In this document: in pieces, positions 1-8,676 of the stretch
Numbering within the stretch: position 1 is the first letter of the stretch
How the letters are laid out: every line of letters begins with the position of its first letter
Assembly: GCF_042263505.1 (NCBI RefSeq)
Contig: NZ_JBHKFI010000009.1
Location: forward strand, 114,478 to 178,477
Reading direction: 5' to 3'
DNA: 64,000 bases
From: Bacillus_BE sp042263505
GTDB taxonomy: Bacteria > Bacillota > Bacilli > Bacillales > Cytobacillaceae
Program-made: the position numbers and the translations under genes
The notes under the pieces: generated by a model
Databases searched by the model: none
What the model was told of the DNA's origin: nothing
Seen by the model: only the letters and a program-made list of their open reading frames with translations

Positions 1-1
1 T

Positions 2-100
2 ACAACTTCTCGTGCTAACGGTTCTGTTGGAGGAGAGATTACGAAACGCCTAGTTCAAATGGCTGAACAATCATTAGGTGGAGGATTCTCTCAACAATAA
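2..100 (+). CDS. sspA: Alpha/beta-type small acid-soluble spore protein, C-terminal fragment
   Basis: The first 99 bases are an open frame cut off by the window edge, encoding 32 residues that end in EQSLGGGFSQQ. The stretch SRANGSVGGEITKRLVQMAEQ matches the second DNA-binding segment of alpha/beta-type SASPs, which coat spore DNA and protect it from UV damage and are cleaved by the GPR protease at germination. The GPR site would lie upstream, outside the window. An sspA-type gene next to the ytcI/mbcS gene is also the B. subtilis arrangement. The paralogue letter is inferred from this position only. Confidence 0.85.
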   Translation, partial: TTSRANGSVGGEITKRLVQMAEQSLGGGFSQQ

Positions 101-123
101 TTACAAGAAAATATTATGGCTAC

Positions 124-150
124 AAGGAGCGGGTAATTCGCTCCTTTTTA
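124..150 (+). terminator. Intrinsic terminator of the SASP gene
   Basis: AAGGAGCG and CGCTCCTT form an 8-bp stem with a 7-nt loop followed by T-rich sequence, 24 nt after the SASP stop codon. Confidence 0.85.
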
Positions 151-290
151 GTTTTTTTCAAAACACTAATATTTTCTAGTGCTTACATAAAAATGTAATT
201 CAAAATTTTATGATAATTTAGTATAATATTTTTTGAAGGAGGAAAAGCTTTTATGTTGATAAAATTAATTTAAATTTAGGGGGAAACTTG

Positions 291-1871
291 ATGAATCGTG
301 ACCATTTAATCGCTCCTGAGCGATACAATTTAGTCTCGGAGATTGAACGCTACGCAACTAATCCTGAAAAGCTTGCTTTAAAATGGGAAAGTGAAGAAGG
401 GCAAACTAAGGAAATTACTTACCACCAACTTATTCAAAATTCCAATAAAATTGGAAACGTTTTCTTAAATCATGGCCTACAAAAAGGCGATGTTCTACTA
501 ATTATTGTTCCTCGTTTAATTGAAGCCTATCAAACCTATATTGCAGCTTTAAAAGCCGGCCTTGTTGTGATTCCAAGCTCAGAAATGCTACGTACCAAAG
601 ATCTACAATATCGAATTACACATGGTGATGTAAAAGGGATTATCAGTTATTATCCTTATGTGGAGCAATTTAAGGAAATTTCCGGTATTGACCATATTCC
701 AAAATTTGTGATTGGAAATGCTGAGCAGGGCTGGATTGATTTGGATGAAGAAATGAAGCAAGCTCCTAATGAACTGAAATTGGCTGATACCCTTAAAGAG
801 GATATGGCATTCTTATCCTATACTTCTGGAACAACTGGAAACCCTAAAGGAGTCGTACATACCCATGCTTGGGCCTATGCACATTTGCGTGCAGCTGCAC
901 CAAACTGGCTTTGCATAAATGAAGAGGATGTAGTTTGGGCAACTGCTGGACCCGGTTGGCAAAAATGGATCTGGAGTCCTTTTCTCTCAGTTTTAGGTTC
1001 TGGTGCAACAGGTCTCGTTTTTTTTGGAAAATTTGAGCCAAACAAATATTTACAATTATTAGAGAAGTATCAAGTCAATGTTCTTTGCTGCACCCCAACG
1101 GAGTATCGTTTAATGGCAAAGGTTGATAATCTTATTGATTATCATCTTCCACATCTTCATAGCGCTGTTTCAGCAGGAGAGCCTTTGAATCGAAATGTGA
1201 TTGATACATTTAAAAAATTCTTTGATGTTGAGGTTCGGGATGGTTATGGACAAACGGAAAATACTTTACTTGTTGGTATGACAAAGGGAATGGAACTACG
1301 ACCAGGTTCAATGGGAAAACCCATTCCAGGTAATCATGTGGAAATAGTTAATGAGGAAGGAAATATATGTGCAATAGGTGAAGTCGGAGATATCGCGGTG
1401 CATATTGAAACCCCTGCCTTATTCAAAAATTATTATAAGGATCCGGAAAGAACGGCGATGCAGTTTCGTGGAGAGTTTTATATAACAGGGGATAAGGCCC
1501 AAAAGGATGAAGATGGATACTTCTGGTTTGAAGGCCGTGGGGATGACATTATTATTAGTTCGGGATATACGATTGGACCTTTTGAAGTAGAGGATGCTTT
1601 AGTTAAGCATGAGGCTGTAAAGGAATGTGCAGTTGTTGCAAGTCCAGACGAAGTTCGTGGGCATATTGTCAAAGCCTTTGTAGTCTTAAAAGACGGAGTG
1701 AATGAAAATGATCCTAATCTTATTAAGGAATTGCAGGAACATGTCAAGATTTTGACAGCACCATATAAATACCCAAGAAAAATTGAGTTTTTGGAAGAAC
1801 TTCCGAAAACTACTTCAGGAAAAATTCGCAGGGTAGAATTAAGAAAAAAAGAATTGGAACAAAATGCATAA
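291..1871 (+). CDS. mbcS: Acyl-CoA synthetase (AMP-forming), MbcS/YtcI type
   Basis: A 526-residue ANL-superfamily ligase that activates a carboxylic acid to acyl-AMP and then acyl-CoA. The nucleotide loop is SYTSGTTGNPKGVVHTH (about residue 178-194), followed by the YGQTE motif (about 324), the hinge GDKAQKDEDGYFWFEGRGDD (about 405-424) and the catalytic lysine in TTSGKIRR near the C-terminus. The B. subtilis homologue YtcI/MbcS at the same position has been linked to branched and medium-chain acids; substrate preference here is inferred from orthology. The ATG at 291 is preferred over the TTG at 288 because it is better spaced from the AGGGGGAAA ribosome binding site. It is monocistronic, with its own terminator. 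Confidence 0.88.
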   Translation: MNRDHLIAPERYNLVSEIERYATNPEKLALKWESEEGQTKEITYHQLIQNSNKIGNVFLNHGLQKGDVLLIIVPRLIEAYQTYIAALKAGLVVIPSSEMLRTKDLQYRITHGDVKGIISYYPYVEQFKEISGIDHIPKFVIGNAEQGWIDLDEEMKQAPNELKLADTLKEDMAFLSYTSGTTGNPKGVVHTHAWAYAHLRAAAPNWLCINEEDVVWATAGPGWQKWIWSPFLSVLGSGATGLVFFGKFEPNKYLQLLEKYQVNVLCCTPTEYRLMAKVDNLIDYHLPHLHSAVSAGEPLNRNVIDTFKKFFDVEVRDGYGQTENTLLVGMTKGMELRPGSMGKPIPGNHVEIVNEEGNICAIGEVGDIAVHIETPALFKNYYKDPERTAMQFRGEFYITGDKAQKDEDGYFWFEGRGDDIIISSGYTIGPFEVEDALVKHEAVKECAVVASPDEVRGHIVKAFVVLKDGVNENDPNLIKELQEHVKILTAPYKYPRKIEFLEELPKTTSGKIRRVELRKKELEQNA

Positions 1872-1883
1872 TAAATTAGTGGT

Positions 1884-1916
1884 AAAATGCAGACGATGTA
1901 TGTCTGCATTTTTTAA
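1884..1916 (+). terminator. Intrinsic terminator of mbcS
   Basis: AAATGCAGAC and GTCTGCATTT pair across a 7-nt loop and run into a T tract, directly after the acyl-CoA synthetase gene. Confidence 0.88.
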
Positions 1917-1939
1917 CTTCATATAAAGGAGAAAAAAGA

Positions 1940-3550
1940 ATGGGAAAGCTTTGGTATGGCGGTCCAATTTATACACTTCAGCAGGAGCACCATCAAGTGG
2001 AAGCAGTATTCACAAATGGGTCAAAAATTATAGCAATCGGATCATTAGACGAAATAGAAAATCGCTACAGATCAGAAATCAAAGAAAGCGTTGATTTAAA
2101 AGGGAGTACAATGCTTCCGGGATTTGTCGATAGTCATGTGCATTTGATCGGTCATGGAGAAAGGTTATTAAGGTTAGATTTATCCCATATGCAGTCAAAG
2201 GATGAGGTTCTTTCTGCTGTAGAAAATTATGCAAAAGAGGCTCTGGAAGGAGAGTGGATTATTGGGGAAGGCTGGAATGAATTTTTGTGGGAAAATCCTG
2301 TACCCATCACACGTGAGGATCTAGATCAAATTGATCCAAACCATCCAATGCTTTTAAAACGGATTTGTAGGCATGTACTAGTGGCGAATTCGTTGGCGCT
2401 AAATAAAGCTTCGATTGATGAATCAACCCTAGATCCAGCTGGTGGAGTTATTGGTAGGGATCATAATGGTCGATTGAATGGACTTTTAAAGGATCAAGCT
2501 CAAGATCTCTTAACAACGAAAATTCCAAAAGTCACTTCCTATTATATAGAAAATTGTCTTCGAGCAGCTATCAAAGACGCATACCGACTTGGTCTTACAG
2601 GGGTACATACAGAGGATCTAAATTATTACAACGGGTTTAGAAGCACATTCGATTGTATGAAGAAAGTTATCAATAAAGAAGGATTAAGATTTCGAACTCA
2701 TCTGTTAGTTCATTATGGAGTGATGAACGAGTTTGAAAAATATGGCGGTAGTTATTTACAAGGAAATGAATGGCTTGAATTTGGTGCAATCAAAATATTT
2801 GCTGATGGCTCGTTAGGAGGAAGAACGGCATTATTGAGTTATCCATACGCAGATGATCCAACAACAAGCGGTTTGGCGATTTTTTCTCAGCATGAGTTAG
2901 ATGACCTGGTGAGAGAAGCACGAAGACTGGAGATGCCTGTTGCCATTCATGCGATTGGGGATCAAGCCTTTGATATGGCTCTAACATCTATTGAAAGAAA
3001 CCCTTTGGCAGGTAAGGGAAGAGATCGATTAATACATGCTGAAATATGGCGGAATGATTTAATAGAGCGAGCATTACATCTTCCACTTACACTGGATATT
3101 CAACCAGGCTTTGTAGCTTCCGATTTTCCTTGGGTAATCGATCGAGTTGGACAAGAAAATATGGAATATAATTTTGCTTGGAAAACCTTGTTAACAAGAG
3201 GATTATCCTGTGCTGGAGGTTCTGATGCTCCAATTGAACCTTTAAGTCCTCTTTTAGGAATTCATACGGCAGTGAATCGTACAAAAAGAGAGGACTCAAG
3301 TAAGACGGTATATATGCCTGAAGAGGTGTTGACCCCTTATGAAGCGGTTTGTTTATATACAAGTGGAAGCGCGTATGCTGCATGTCATGAACAAAGTCGT
3401 GGAGAAATTAATGTAGACTTTTTAGCAGATTTTACAATCTTGAAGGAGGATATTTTCGTAATAGACCGGGAGAAAATCGTTGATGTCAAGATTGATAAAA
3501 CGGTTATTGGAGGAGAAATCGTCTATAATTGCGAAAAATCGAAAGAATAA
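1940..3550 (+). CDS. ytcJ: Amidohydrolase family 3 protein, YtcJ type
   Basis: A 536-residue metal-dependent hydrolase of the amidohydrolase_3 (YtcJ-like) family. The N-terminal beta-sandwich is followed by the first metal motif GFVDSHVHL (about residues 63-71), a central region ending in IFADGSLGG (about 287-295), then AIHAIGDQAF (about 336-345) and the late Asp in GGSDAPIEP (about 427-435). There is no signal peptide, so it should be cytosolic. The substrate is unknown; relatives hydrolyse exocyclic amide or imide bonds. A GGAG ribosome binding site sits 8 nt before the ATG. It lies downstream of mbcS as in B. subtilis but is separated from it by a terminator. Confidence 0.85.
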   Translation: MGKLWYGGPIYTLQQEHHQVEAVFTNGSKIIAIGSLDEIENRYRSEIKESVDLKGSTMLPGFVDSHVHLIGHGERLLRLDLSHMQSKDEVLSAVENYAKEALEGEWIIGEGWNEFLWENPVPITREDLDQIDPNHPMLLKRICRHVLVANSLALNKASIDESTLDPAGGVIGRDHNGRLNGLLKDQAQDLLTTKIPKVTSYYIENCLRAAIKDAYRLGLTGVHTEDLNYYNGFRSTFDCMKKVINKEGLRFRTHLLVHYGVMNEFEKYGGSYLQGNEWLEFGAIKIFADGSLGGRTALLSYPYADDPTTSGLAIFSQHELDDLVREARRLEMPVAIHAIGDQAFDMALTSIERNPLAGKGRDRLIHAEIWRNDLIERALHLPLTLDIQPGFVASDFPWVIDRVGQENMEYNFAWKTLLTRGLSCAGGSDAPIEPLSPLLGIHTAVNRTKREDSSKTVYMPEEVLTPYEAVCLYTSGSAYAACHEQSRGEINVDFLADFTILKEDIFVIDREKIVDVKIDKTVIGGEIVYNCEKSKE

Positions 3551-3570
3551 ACTTGGTCTGTCTTGGAAAT

Positions 3571-3608
3571 AAAAAATGGTTATTTCTACTAGCAACCCCA
3601 TTTTTTTC
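3571..3608 (+). terminator. Intrinsic terminator of ytcJ
   Basis: AAAAAATGG pairs with CCATTTTTT, extended inward by TT/AA with a small bulge, 20 nt after the ytcJ stop. Confidence 0.75.
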
Positions 3609-3656
3609 GTTATATAATGAATTTATTTCGTAACTAGAAAGAATTGAGGTATGGGT

Positions 3657-4583
3657 ATGAATAATAAAGAAATGAAAACAGGAGTCATCTATGCAGGTGC
3701 CTCTTATATCCTGTGGGGAATCCTACCAATCTATTGGAAATTGCTTCAAAAAGTTGGTTCCGATGAAATATTAGCCAACCGTGTATTTTGGTCATTTATT
3801 TTTATGGTCATCATCCTCCTCATGACCAAAAAATGGCAGGGCTTTGTTACCACACTCAAAGGTTTGAAACAAAACAAAAAACAACTTCTAGCATTGGTCC
3901 TTGCTTCATTATTAATTAGTGGAAACTGGTTTATTTATATCTGGGCCGTCAATAATGATCATATGATTCAAGCTAGCTTGGGCTATTACATCAATCCTTT
4001 AATTAGTGTTCTGCTTGGAATGGTTGTATTAAAGGAAAGACTATCGATTGCCCAGAATGTATCTTTTATTCTAGCTTTTGTAGGGGTTTTAATCATTACA
4101 ATTACTTATGGAGAGTTTCCGTGGATTGCTCTTGGGTTGGCTCTTACTTTCGGACTTTATGGATTAGCCAAAAAACTAATTATTGTTGAAGCTGCTATTG
4201 GCTTGACGTTGGAAACAATGGCTGTAACCCCTATTGCACTCATTTATATGATGATATTATTTTTCAATGGAACTCATGCCTTTTTATCCATTTCAATTGG
4301 GACGGATCTCTTATTGATAGGGGCGGGGGTAGCGACTGCCATTCCCTTGCTTTATTTTGCAAAGGGAGCAAAGCTGATTCCTTTATCAACCTTAGGAATC
4401 CTTCAATATGCTTCTCCAACCTTAACACTTATTCTTGGGATCTTTCTTTATCATGAACATTTTTCCAAGGTGCATTTATTATCTTTTATTTTTATTTGGG
4501 CAGCATTAGCGATTTATTCATTGGCTAGCACGAAAATGGTAAGCAACTTAGAATCTAAGTGGAAAAAGCAGAGGGCTTCATAG
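3657..4583 (+). CDS. rarD: RarD-type EamA/DMT-family transporter
   Basis: A 308-residue integral membrane protein with about ten hydrophobic segments, two EamA-like halves and a basic C-terminus (ESKWKKQRAS). Its N-terminus, GASYILWGILPIYWKLL, is typical of RarD, a drug/metabolite transporter subfamily associated with chloramphenicol sensitivity in Pseudomonas. The transported compound is unknown. An ATG at 3651 directly abuts the GAGGT ribosome binding site, so the third codon's ATG at 3657 is the better start. It is transcribed alone and faces the convergent NAD kinase gene. Confidence 0.85.
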   Translation: MNNKEMKTGVIYAGASYILWGILPIYWKLLQKVGSDEILANRVFWSFIFMVIILLMTKKWQGFVTTLKGLKQNKKQLLALVLASLLISGNWFIYIWAVNNDHMIQASLGYYINPLISVLLGMVVLKERLSIAQNVSFILAFVGVLIITITYGEFPWIALGLALTFGLYGLAKKLIIVEAAIGLTLETMAVTPIALIYMMILFFNGTHAFLSISIGTDLLLIGAGVATAIPLLYFAKGAKLIPLSTLGILQYASPTLTLILGIFLYHEHFSKVHLLSFIFIWAALAIYSLASTKMVSNLESKWKKQRAS

Positions 4584-4588
4584 GTTAT

Positions 4589-4634
4589 TAAAAAACAGGC
4601 AGACGCAAATTTATAGGTCGGCCTGTTTTTTATT
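4589..4634 (+). terminator. Intrinsic terminator of rarD
   Basis: AAAAACAGGC pairs with GCCTGTTTTT across an A/T-rich loop; the T tract continues to about 4634. Confidence 0.88.
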
Positions 4635-4677
4635 TTATATGTAAAAATGGCTGAAGTTACCTGTTCATATCGTTTAT

Positions 4678-4890
4678 CCCACTCTTAACGGACAGTAAGA
4701 CTCCCACTTCAAGATTCTGAGTATACGAAGAATCTTGAAGTGGGAGATCAACTGTCCGTAAAGGTCCGATAAGTTTAACTAACCATCAGTGGGGGATGAA
4801 TGGCAGACTAAAAGCGCGACGTCAATCACAACGTCTGCACTAGCACGTCCTGTGCGTCAAAAACCCCCACTGATGGAAGTTTCACTTTAT
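4678..4890 (+). repeat. Modular hairpin repeat, copy 1 (213 bp; modules A-D-E-F)
   Basis: First of seven dispersed copies. Shared parts are: A (starts CCCACTCTTAACGGACAG, a nested hairpin ACGGACAGT/ACTGTCCGT around ACTCCCACTT/AAGTGGGAG), D (CTAACCATCAGTGGGGG) and F (CCCCCACTGATGG, pairing with D, then GTTTCACTTTAT). Optional parts are B, C and E (GCAGAC/GTCTGC hairpin). This copy lacks B and C. Its A stem is extended by CTTCAAGATTCT/AGAATCTTGAAG, unlike the other copies. TTTAT occurs immediately before it (4673-4677) and as its last five bases. The last TTTAT contains the stop codon of the convergent ppnKB gene. Confidence 0.9.
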
Positions 4891-5687
4891 AAAAATGTTC
4901 GTTTTACTTTATCCCAGAAGGAATTGTCCTTTAATTTAACCGTTTTAATTTGCTGGTCACTTAGTTTTACTTCAATTTTTTCCACATGTCGAATGCTTAA
5001 GGCTTCATTATCCATCCCCATGGTTGGATAGTCATTCCCGTCTTGATTTACTTTTAACGTGAGTTTACGGTCTCCGTTAAGAATGAAGGAAGATCCCAAT
5101 GTCCGATAGCGATTATTGTTAAGAGAAGCTAATTCACTTACTTGAATACACGGGAGGAGCGGATCCACTACAGCTCCATTTAAGGATTTATTATAGGCGG
5201 TGCTTCCTGTAGGGGTGGCTATAACCATTCCATCCCCTCGAAAGGTTTCAAAATGGAGATCATCAATAAAAACTTCCATCACGAAGGTTTTAATAATTGC
5301 CGATTTAATACTAAATTCATTTAAGCAGTAAAAGGATGTGTTATCGTCTACCTTTACATCTAGAGTGGGATATCTTCTTACTTCAATTTGTTCATTATTT
5401 ATGGCCTTAATAATTTTTTCTGGCTCTTCTAAAGGAAAATCACAATATAAATTTATTTTCCCAACCGTGGAAATCCCAGCATAGAGGCAGTCACTTCTAA
5501 AACCCGTTTTTCTAACAGCTTGAAGAAAGGTTCCATCTTCACCAATGCTAACAATAATATTTGCTTGCTTCATATCTGTAACGATACGAAATCCATTTTG
5601 TAAAGCTAATTCGATAAGATTTTTTACTTTTTCTTCTATCTCATTATTGCTTTTGTAGAAGAAAAAAAGGTTGCGTCGATCTTCCAT
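4887..5687 (-). CDS. ppnKB: NAD kinase 2 (PpnKB/YtdI type)
   Basis: A 266-residue NAD kinase phosphorylating NAD to NADP in the cytosol; B. subtilis PpnKB is of the same length. The substrate-binding stretches LNEFSI, FRGDGMVIATPTGSTAYN and MGMDNEALSIRH are clear. One residue is odd: the normally near-invariant GGDG motif reads GEDG (residues 49-52, codons GGT GAA GAT GGA), a Gly to Glu change beside the conserved Asp. The stop codon TAA lies inside the terminal TTTAT of the repeat at 4678-4890, so the repeat abuts the gene without altering the ending WDKVKRTFL typical of the family. A paralogous PpnKA is expected elsewhere. Confidence 0.9.
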   Translation of the reverse strand: MEDRRNLFFFYKSNNEIEEKVKNLIELALQNGFRIVTDMKQANIIVSIGEDGTFLQAVRKTGFRSDCLYAGISTVGKINLYCDFPLEEPEKIIKAINNEQIEVRRYPTLDVKVDDNTSFYCLNEFSIKSAIIKTFVMEVFIDDLHFETFRGDGMVIATPTGSTAYNKSLNGAVVDPLLPCIQVSELASLNNNRYRTLGSSFILNGDRKLTLKVNQDGNDYPTMGMDNEALSIRHVEKIEVKLSDQQIKTVKLKDNSFWDKVKRTFL

Positions 5688-5836
5688 CTGTTGTCATCCC
5701 CAATTTTTTAAAATCGATTCCTTTTTTAGCTACTATTTTGATAAAATGGTAAAGATTGAATATAGTGTACAATGTTTTCAGATTTTTTTAAAGTTTTCTG
5801 ATTGCTTGTATTTATGAACTAAGGAGGTATGGACTC

Positions 5837-6850
5837 ATGAATGGAAAAAGATGGGCAGCATTAGCCATTGCCTTTGGATTATTTATTTTTTCCGTGTTGA
5901 TTAATTTTTTAACCACCTTTGCCTTTACGGATGTAGAGTCTTCTGTTTCAAAACTTTTTGAAGCTAATGATGAAATGTTTCAGGAAAAGGTGTTAAAAGA
6001 GGGAGATGAAGCAAAGAAAATTGCCGTTCTTGATGTAAATGGAACTATACAGGATACGGGTGAGGCTCAATCCATTTTAAGCAATGGAGGCTACAGCCAT
6101 CAGGAATTTATGAAAGAACTAGAGCACGTTAAGACAGATCATACAGTAAAAGCGATTATTATCAGGGTGAATTCTCCTGGTGGCGGTGTGGTAGAAAGCG
6201 CAGAAATTCATGATAAGATTCAAGAAATTCAAAAGGATACGAAAAAGCCTGTTTATATTTCCATGGGCTCAATGGCCGCTTCAGGTGGTTATTATATTTC
6301 TACAGCTGCTGATAAAATCTTTGCAAGTCCTGAAACCTTAACAGGTTCTCTTGGAGTCATTATGCAAGGCTATAATTATGCTGGGTTAGCAGAAAAATAT
6401 GGCGTTAAATTTGAAACCATTAAGAGTGGTCCATATAAGGACATTATGAGCCCAACACGGGATATGACGAAAGAAGAACGGAAAATCCTTCAAAATATGA
6501 TTGATCACTCTTATGAAGGGTTTGTGAATGTCATTTCAGAAGGAAGAGGTCTATCTGTTAAGGAAGTTAAGAAAATTGCTGATGGACGAGTATATGATGG
6601 ACGCCAAGCGAAACAACTCCATTTAATTGATCAATTTGGCTATTTTGACGATTGTATCAAGCAAATGAAGGAGGATCATGATTTAGCCGGAGCTCAAGTT
6701 GTGAGTTATACAGAAAACTTTGGAATTGGTTCCTTATTTAATATGAGCGCAAGCAAGATCATAGGAAATAAAGATGCGGAGTTAACGAATCTTTTGAAGC
6801 TTATGTCCCAATCCAATTCACCTAGATTGATGTATTTATATGCTGAATAA
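5837..6850 (+). CDS. sppA: Signal peptide peptidase SppA
   Basis: A 337-residue membrane-anchored serine protease of family S49, single-domain Gram-positive type. Residues 5-26 form an N-terminal transmembrane anchor, with the catalytic domain on the extracytoplasmic side. The Ser/Lys dyad is visible as S149 in SMAASGGYYIS and K201 in SGPYKDIMSP, each two residues beyond the B. subtilis positions (147, 199). It degrades leftover signal peptides; in B. subtilis it also contributes to lantibiotic resistance with YteJ. The start has an AAGGAGGT site 8-9 nt upstream. The next gene, yteJ, starts 12 nt after its stop and is probably co-transcribed. Confidence 0.93.
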   Translation: MNGKRWAALAIAFGLFIFSVLINFLTTFAFTDVESSVSKLFEANDEMFQEKVLKEGDEAKKIAVLDVNGTIQDTGEAQSILSNGGYSHQEFMKELEHVKTDHTVKAIIIRVNSPGGGVVESAEIHDKIQEIQKDTKKPVYISMGSMAASGGYYISTAADKIFASPETLTGSLGVIMQGYNYAGLAEKYGVKFETIKSGPYKDIMSPTRDMTKEERKILQNMIDHSYEGFVNVISEGRGLSVKEVKKIADGRVYDGRQAKQLHLIDQFGYFDDCIKQMKEDHDLAGAQVVSYTENFGIGSLFNMSASKIIGNKDAELTNLLKLMSQSNSPRLMYLYAE

Positions 6851-6862
6851 GGAGGTGCAGAA

Positions 6863-7390
6863 ATGAGCATCCATGAGGATAATGATGAAAAGAATAAATT
6901 ATTAGAATCCAATCAAGGATCTTTCCAGAAGGAAGAGGAAAATGCTCAGGAATTGCCCCTTCTCCCACAGCCTGCGACATTCCGATATGCTGGGTTTTGG
7001 ATGAGATTTTGGGCATATCTTCTTGATTTGATTGTGATTGGAAGTTTGAATCGATTACTTATTTATCCAATTTTTAAAGCACTTGATCTCAATTTGCAGG
7101 ATGGCAATATGTTTGCACCAATTTCTGTAGTAACTGCTATTCTCTTTTATTTATATTTTGTGCTCATGACGAAATTCTTTGGGCAGACCTTAGGGAAAAT
7201 GGTGTTTGGATTAAGAGTCATTTATTTGAAGGGGAACAAGCTTTCGTGGAGTGTGATTCTTTTCAGGGAATGGATAGGACGTTTTATTTCCGTAACAGTT
7301 TGGATTACCTATTTAGTTGTGGCTTTTTTACCGAAAAAACAAGGAGTGCATGATTTATTCGCCGACACAACCGTTATTCATGAAAAATAA
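6863..7390 (+). CDS. yteJ: RDD-family membrane protein YteJ
   Basis: A 175-residue protein with an acidic, charged N-terminal tail of about 45 residues followed by an RDD domain: RYAGFWMRFWAYLLDLIVIG (first membrane segment), a second around residues 88-105, and a third near 147-162. The Arg/Asp signature is present as R in YAGFWMRF and D in YLLDL. In B. subtilis YteJ is the partner of SppA and modulates its activity in lantibiotic resistance. The 12-nt gap after sppA and its own GGAGGTG site support an sppA-yteJ operon ended by the hairpin at 7393-7432. Confidence 0.85.
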   Translation: MSIHEDNDEKNKLLESNQGSFQKEEENAQELPLLPQPATFRYAGFWMRFWAYLLDLIVIGSLNRLLIYPIFKALDLNLQDGNMFAPISVVTAILFYLYFVLMTKFFGQTLGKMVFGLRVIYLKGNKLSWSVILFREWIGRFISVTVWITYLVVAFLPKKQGVHDLFADTTVIHEK

Positions 7391-7392
7391 GA

Positions 7393-7432
7393 AAAATAAA
7401 CCTGTCAACTTATGTGTTGGCAGGTTTATTTT
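7393..7432 (+). terminator. Intrinsic terminator of sppA-yteJ
   Basis: AAAATAAACCTGTCAAC pairs with GTTGGCAGGTTTATTTT across a short loop (one mismatch), immediately after yteJ. Confidence 0.88.
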
Positions 7433-7475
7433 GTAAGTTTTGGAACATAATAATGGGCTGAAAGGTGTGAATAAA

Positions 7476-8156
7476 TTGAAATGGCTTTTGATTGTATTCA
7501 TGATTTTCCTTATTCTCTTCATATTAATCATTGTTACAAAACTAAAAGTAATTGTAGATTTTTATCATGGACAAGACAATGACGATTTAAAAATTGAATT
7601 TAAAGCATGGTTTGGTTTAATTCGCTATAAAATTCATGTCCCATTGGTAAAATTGGACGCGGAGTCAAAGTCTATCATATCAAAGGAAAAGACATCGATT
7701 GGTCCTGATGCTAAACAGGATAAAAAAACAAATAAATTCACATCAAAAGATTTATTCAATAGTCTCCATGATACAAAAGTCCTTTTGCATCATGTGATCG
7801 GATTTCATAAAATAATTCGGAAATTTTTACATAAAGTAAAGCTAAAAAATCTAGAATGGGAAACAGAAATTGGAGTAGGGGATGCTGCTTATACAGGTAT
7901 GCTTATCGGTGCTATTTGGGGAATTAAGGGAAGTATCATTGGGATATTCAGCAATTATATGCGCTTGATGGATATGCCAAAGTTAAGCGTTCAGCCTAAT
8001 TTTCAAAAAGCCATTTCACAAACAAGGTTTCAGTGTATGTTTCAATTTAGAATCGGGCAAGCTATGTTTGCAGCAATTAAACTAGTTAAATATTGGAAGG
8101 GGGGGAAACCCAACTTTAAATCAAAATCCTTATCTCCCCTTTCTAATAACAATTAG
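7476..8156 (+). CDS. ytfI: DUF2953 membrane protein YtfI
   Basis: About 226 residues: one strongly hydrophobic N-terminal transmembrane segment (LLIVFMIFLILFILIIV), then a soluble DUF2953 domain with the KIEFKAWFGLIRYKIHVP region and a lysine-rich middle. Function is unknown; its gene precedes gerW/ytfJ in many spore formers. Several in-frame starts exist. TTG at 7476 is 9 nt after AAAGGTG and is preferred; GTG at 7467 or TTG at 7440 would add 3 or 12 residues but have no suitable ribosome binding site. It is separated from gerW by 27 nt, so the two are probably one operon. Confidence 0.78.
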   Translation: MKWLLIVFMIFLILFILIIVTKLKVIVDFYHGQDNDDLKIEFKAWFGLIRYKIHVPLVKLDAESKSIISKEKTSIGPDAKQDKKTNKFTSKDLFNSLHDTKVLLHHVIGFHKIIRKFLHKVKLKNLEWETEIGVGDAAYTGMLIGAIWGIKGSIIGIFSNYMRLMDMPKLSVQPNFQKAISQTRFQCMFQFRIGQAMFAAIKLVKYWKGGKPNFKSKSLSPLSNNN

Positions 8157-8183
8157 CATATCATAGATGAGGAGGAATTCGAC

Positions 8184-8669
8184 ATGTCCGATCATCCTAT
8201 TCAAGGATTAATGACAACAGCAATGGAAAACTTGAAAGAAATGATTGATGTTAACACGATTATTGGTGATCCGGTTGAAACCCCTGATGGAAGTGTGATT
8301 TTAACCGTATCTAAGGTTGGTTTTGGATTTGCAGCAGGAGGAAGCGAATTTATCATTGAAAATCAGTCGGGTGGTGCACAGGGTCCCGATAAACATCCTT
8401 TCGGAGGTGGTAGTGGTGGTGGAGTCTCTATCACTCCAATTGCTTTTTTAATTGTAAATTCTAAAGAAGTGAAAATGGTTCATATGGATGAAGGGACACA
8501 TTTAATTGAAAAAATTCTTGATCTTGCACCTCAGGCAGTGGATAAAATTCAGCAATTAATGGCGAAAAAAGGTTCGGGTTCAAGTTCAGGACAGGATCAA
8601 GGTTCGCAATCAAATCAGCAGAGTGATCCAAGTAAATATGATGGACCTAAAGAGGATCTTAATATTTAA
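8184..8669 (+). CDS. gerW: Spore germination protein GerW/YtfJ
   Basis: A 161-residue GerW-family sporulation protein. The conserved domain covers residues 5-125 (HPIQGLMTTAMENLKEMIDV; a Gly-rich centre HPFGGGSGGGVSITPIAFL) and is followed by a low-complexity Ser/Gln/Gly-rich tail. In B. subtilis YtfJ (GerW) is needed for normal L-alanine-triggered germination. A strong GAGGAGG site lies 9 nt before the ATG. The neighbouring ytfI precedes it and a terminator follows. Confidence 0.9.
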   Translation: MSDHPIQGLMTTAMENLKEMIDVNTIIGDPVETPDGSVILTVSKVGFGFAAGGSEFIIENQSGGAQGPDKHPFGGGSGGGVSITPIAFLIVNSKEVKMVHMDEGTHLIEKILDLAPQAVDKIQQLMAKKGSGSSSGQDQGSQSNQQSDPSKYDGPKEDLNI

Positions 8670-8676
8670 AGACAAT

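Noticed and set aside
4789..5031. 80-codon plus-strand frame across repeat copy 1 and the end of ppnKB
   Set aside because: It runs through hairpin arms of the repeat and antisense to a clear NAD kinase gene, with no ribosome binding site.
7440..7475. TTG start at 7440 for ytfI
   Set aside because: It falls right after the yteJ terminator, has no ribosome binding site and adds residues not typical of the family.
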